Made by a program: the position numbers and the translations under genes
NCBI GenBank assembly: GCA_002221725.1
Contig: NJFT01000078.1
Span: 96,703 to 160,702 of the forward strand
Direction: 5' to 3'
Source: Scedosporium boydii
Lineage: Eukaryota > Ascomycota > Sordariomycetes > Microascales > Microascaceae
DNA length: 64,000 nucleotides
The notes under the pieces: model-generated
Seen by the model: the letters and a program-made list of their open reading frames with translations, nothing else
The model's database searches: none
What the model was told of the DNA's origin: nothing
Shown here: positions 62,085 to 64,000 of the stretch, piece by piece
How the letters are laid out: the number at the start of each line of letters is the position of its first letter
Numbering within the stretch: the first letter of the stretch is position 1

Positions 62085-63910
62085 GTGCCGAGAGAAGTTC
62101 GAGGCAAATAACGAAGGTCAAGGTGAAGGGTCAAGACATTCACCGGAGCGAGAGAGTGGGTTCGCCGTCGTGGGTTTTCGTTCGAGGGCCGTTTCGTTTC
62201 GACTCGAAAGGGGGCTCGGAAGCGGACGAGAGCAAAGAGATTGACTCGGGTCGGATTGTACCTCCCAACGGTTCACCTATCCACCGTCGCAAAGAGGGAT
62301 GTGACGGGCGGGGGCGGACTGGTCGGTTAAGTCGTGGCGTCGATTCGGGAGGGTTTCACGAATTGGACGGGGAGCTACCGAAGAAGGAACCGCGTAGCCA
62401 GGGAAAAAGCGTGGTACGCACTACTCGGGCAAGGTCGTCGTTGGTGGCGGTACTTCGTTCAATTGAATGCGCCAGCAGCCGCGAAAAAGACGGAGCGGTC
62501 GGGACTCGAGATTAAAAGACGTCGAGGAACAGTGAGAACAATCCCAAATTGGGGATGTGCTAAAAAAAGAAAAAAGTCCGAACGAAAAGAAGAAAAAGAA
62601 AAAGAAAATATCAAAGAAGGAAAAAAGAAAGGAGAAACAGAAAAGGCAGTCGTGGATCCAGGGTCTGAGGATGGAGACGACGAATCTGGGTCGCAGTTGG
62701 AGGCAGCTGAGGCTGACGAAACGGGAGGTGCCATCAAAGTCTCTTCTCAGTGGAATCTGCGTAATCTTGGGCTGTAATTCCACCGCCGCAGTTAATATTC
62801 GTACTTCGTAATGGAGCTTGAGGCTTCGCTTCGCTAGGACGCGCAATTCTAAGTGGACTGGGGCATTTGGCTTGGCAACGTCTTGGCCGGCTGTTCCGGC
62901 TTCAGGAAATGGGCACGAAAAATACTAGATTTTACGAAAGGGTTTCGTGACTCTCGATCCAGGAAGACATTAGTTCCAATCGTTTGAGATTACAATATAA
63001 GAGTGCTGGTTCACAACAATGGCACAGTCGGTAGAGAGATCGCAGAAGAAAAGGAAGGGACCCTGTCGCCATTGCTTCACCAGCAGTTTACGTCGTCTTC
63101 GAAACGATGCGGAATCTTGTTGGATGCAGCCGCGTTCCTACGCAATTTTAAGATGAAGGTCGGCATCGTGCAGCACTGCAGGGGGAGGTAACCAACGATC
63201 GATTTGATCACCACAGGTCTTAATTTCTCGTGGATCCTCACTGACGAGCTCAGATTATTATTTTTTTTTTTTTTTTTTCGCCTTTTCTGGGGCCCCTTGC
63301 CACGTCCGACCTCGTCGTGACCACGCGACAGTTGCCAAGATCGCAGCCTTACCAGAGTTGACCCTTTTCGACAGTTTTTGCTAAACCCGTCTTCCTGCCC
63401 TTTGAGAATGGCTGAAATCTTTACTTCGTAGATGGCAGTACTTCATAATGCGAGTGCCAATTCTAATGGTGACGGGCAGTCGAGTTTCAGCCCTACAGGG
63501 GCTTAAACTATTGTTCCACTGAAGAATTGATGTGACCTGCCTGCCGACAAACCGACTTCATCACCAGCCACAACGACGCCACAAGAATCGTATTGGCAAG
63601 CCTCATCGGGCCAAAGATAATCTTAGGTTTGCACGTGACCGTCAACAGGCATCACATCTGGCTCTGGGTCCCGAAACTTCGTACGACTTCCACAGGCAGA
63701 GCTCCGAAAGCCGGGACGACGCTAAAACGGTGTCCACTTGGAGGATCAACTCCATCAAGAGCTTCATTTTGCAACACAACCCCCTTTTATCAAATACTCG
63801 CCATCGCCGACATCAGCGCCGCCATCTTCCTCTCTTCCTCTCTCCTCTCCCTTCCTCCGCAGGGAGAGCGAAACCAATTCCTCTCCAACGAAACAGGGCC
63901 AGCCGCAACC
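62085..63910. promoter_or_regulatory. Divergent promoter region of AKR1-like and terminal genes
   Basis: The two start codons point away from each other, so this 1.8 kb holds both promoters. It contains copies of the dispersed 9-mer at 62802 and 63422, an 18-base T tract at 63261-63278, and a CT-rich segment just before 63911. No gene is supported inside it. Confidence 0.5.
63261..63278 (+). repeat. Poly-T tract (18 T)
   Basis: Uninterrupted homopolymer, possibly a nucleosome-excluding promoter element of the neighbouring genes. Confidence 0.85.
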
Positions 63911-64000
63911 ATGGACTCCTTCAAGGAAACCTTCCTAACCTACCTCGAATTCATCCTCACCCCCTCCCCCACAGTCTTCATCGTCGGCACCCTCATCCTC
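63911..64000 (+). CDS. 5' end of a gene continuing past the window
   Basis: 30 codons from ATG with the favourable context caaccATGG, preceded by a CT-rich leader. Residues 14-30 are hydrophobic and read like a signal anchor or first TM helix. The frame is open to the edge. The family cannot be recognised from 30 residues. It is head-to-head with the AKR1-like gene. Confidence 0.55.
   Translation, partial: MDSFKETFLTYLEFILTPSPTVFIVGTLIL

Overview
The window is nuclear DNA of a filamentous ascomycete (Pezizomycotina). Genes run on both strands with large spacers and carry short introns (52-104 bases, one of 211) with GTAAGT/GTATGT-like donors and CAG/TAG acceptors. Products are eukaryotic: an Akr1-type ankyrin-DHHC palmitoyltransferase, a U3 snoRNA-associated protein, a RING-PH-VWA protein and a GOOX-like flavoprotein. 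No operons, Shine-Dalgarno sites, CRISPR arrays or convincing tRNA/rRNA genes were seen. The species cannot be fixed from this sequence.

Layout. 1-1.9 kb: a decayed coding fragment with several in-frame stops, and a doubtful ORF. 1.9-3.4 kb (-): four-TM membrane protein with a disordered tail; its CT-rich leader may reach about 5.5 kb. 5.6-12 kb: no intact gene. 12.0-14.3 kb (-): secreted serine beta-lactamase-like hydrolase with an acidic tail. 17.0-18.1 kb (-) and 18.7-19.8 kb (+): a divergent pair, a predicted mitochondrial helical-repeat protein and a U3 snoRNA-associated (Utp16/Bud21-type) protein. 19.8-35.4 kb: a gene desert rich in a short repeat. 35.4-39.2 kb (+): RING-PH-VWA protein resembling Far1/Ste5 in domain order. 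42.4-43.9 kb (+): berberine-bridge/glucooligosaccharide-oxidase-like flavoprotein. 45.4-47.4 kb (+): thiamine-diphosphate enzyme. 49.9-51.2 kb (-): disordered conserved-looking protein. 51.2-59.5 kb: a second desert. 59.5-62.1 kb (-): AKR1-like palmitoyltransferase. 63.9 kb (+): the first 30 codons of a gene running off the end.

The genes do not form an obvious pathway. A loose link is possible between the Akr1-like enzyme and the Far1/Ste5-like protein, since both families belong to yeast pheromone/MAPK biology, but they lie 20 kb apart and this is inference. The flavoprotein and the thiamine-diphosphate enzyme are same-strand neighbours and could be a small metabolic pair, with no direct proof.

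The strongest unexplained signal is the 9-mer TACGAAGTA (or its complement TACTTCGTA). I counted 33 copies by eye where about 0.5 would be expected by chance. None lies in a predicted gene, and 23 lie in the 20.6-33.6 kb desert. Exon coordinates were built by hand by joining frames across consensus splice sites; every multi-exon model closes in frame.
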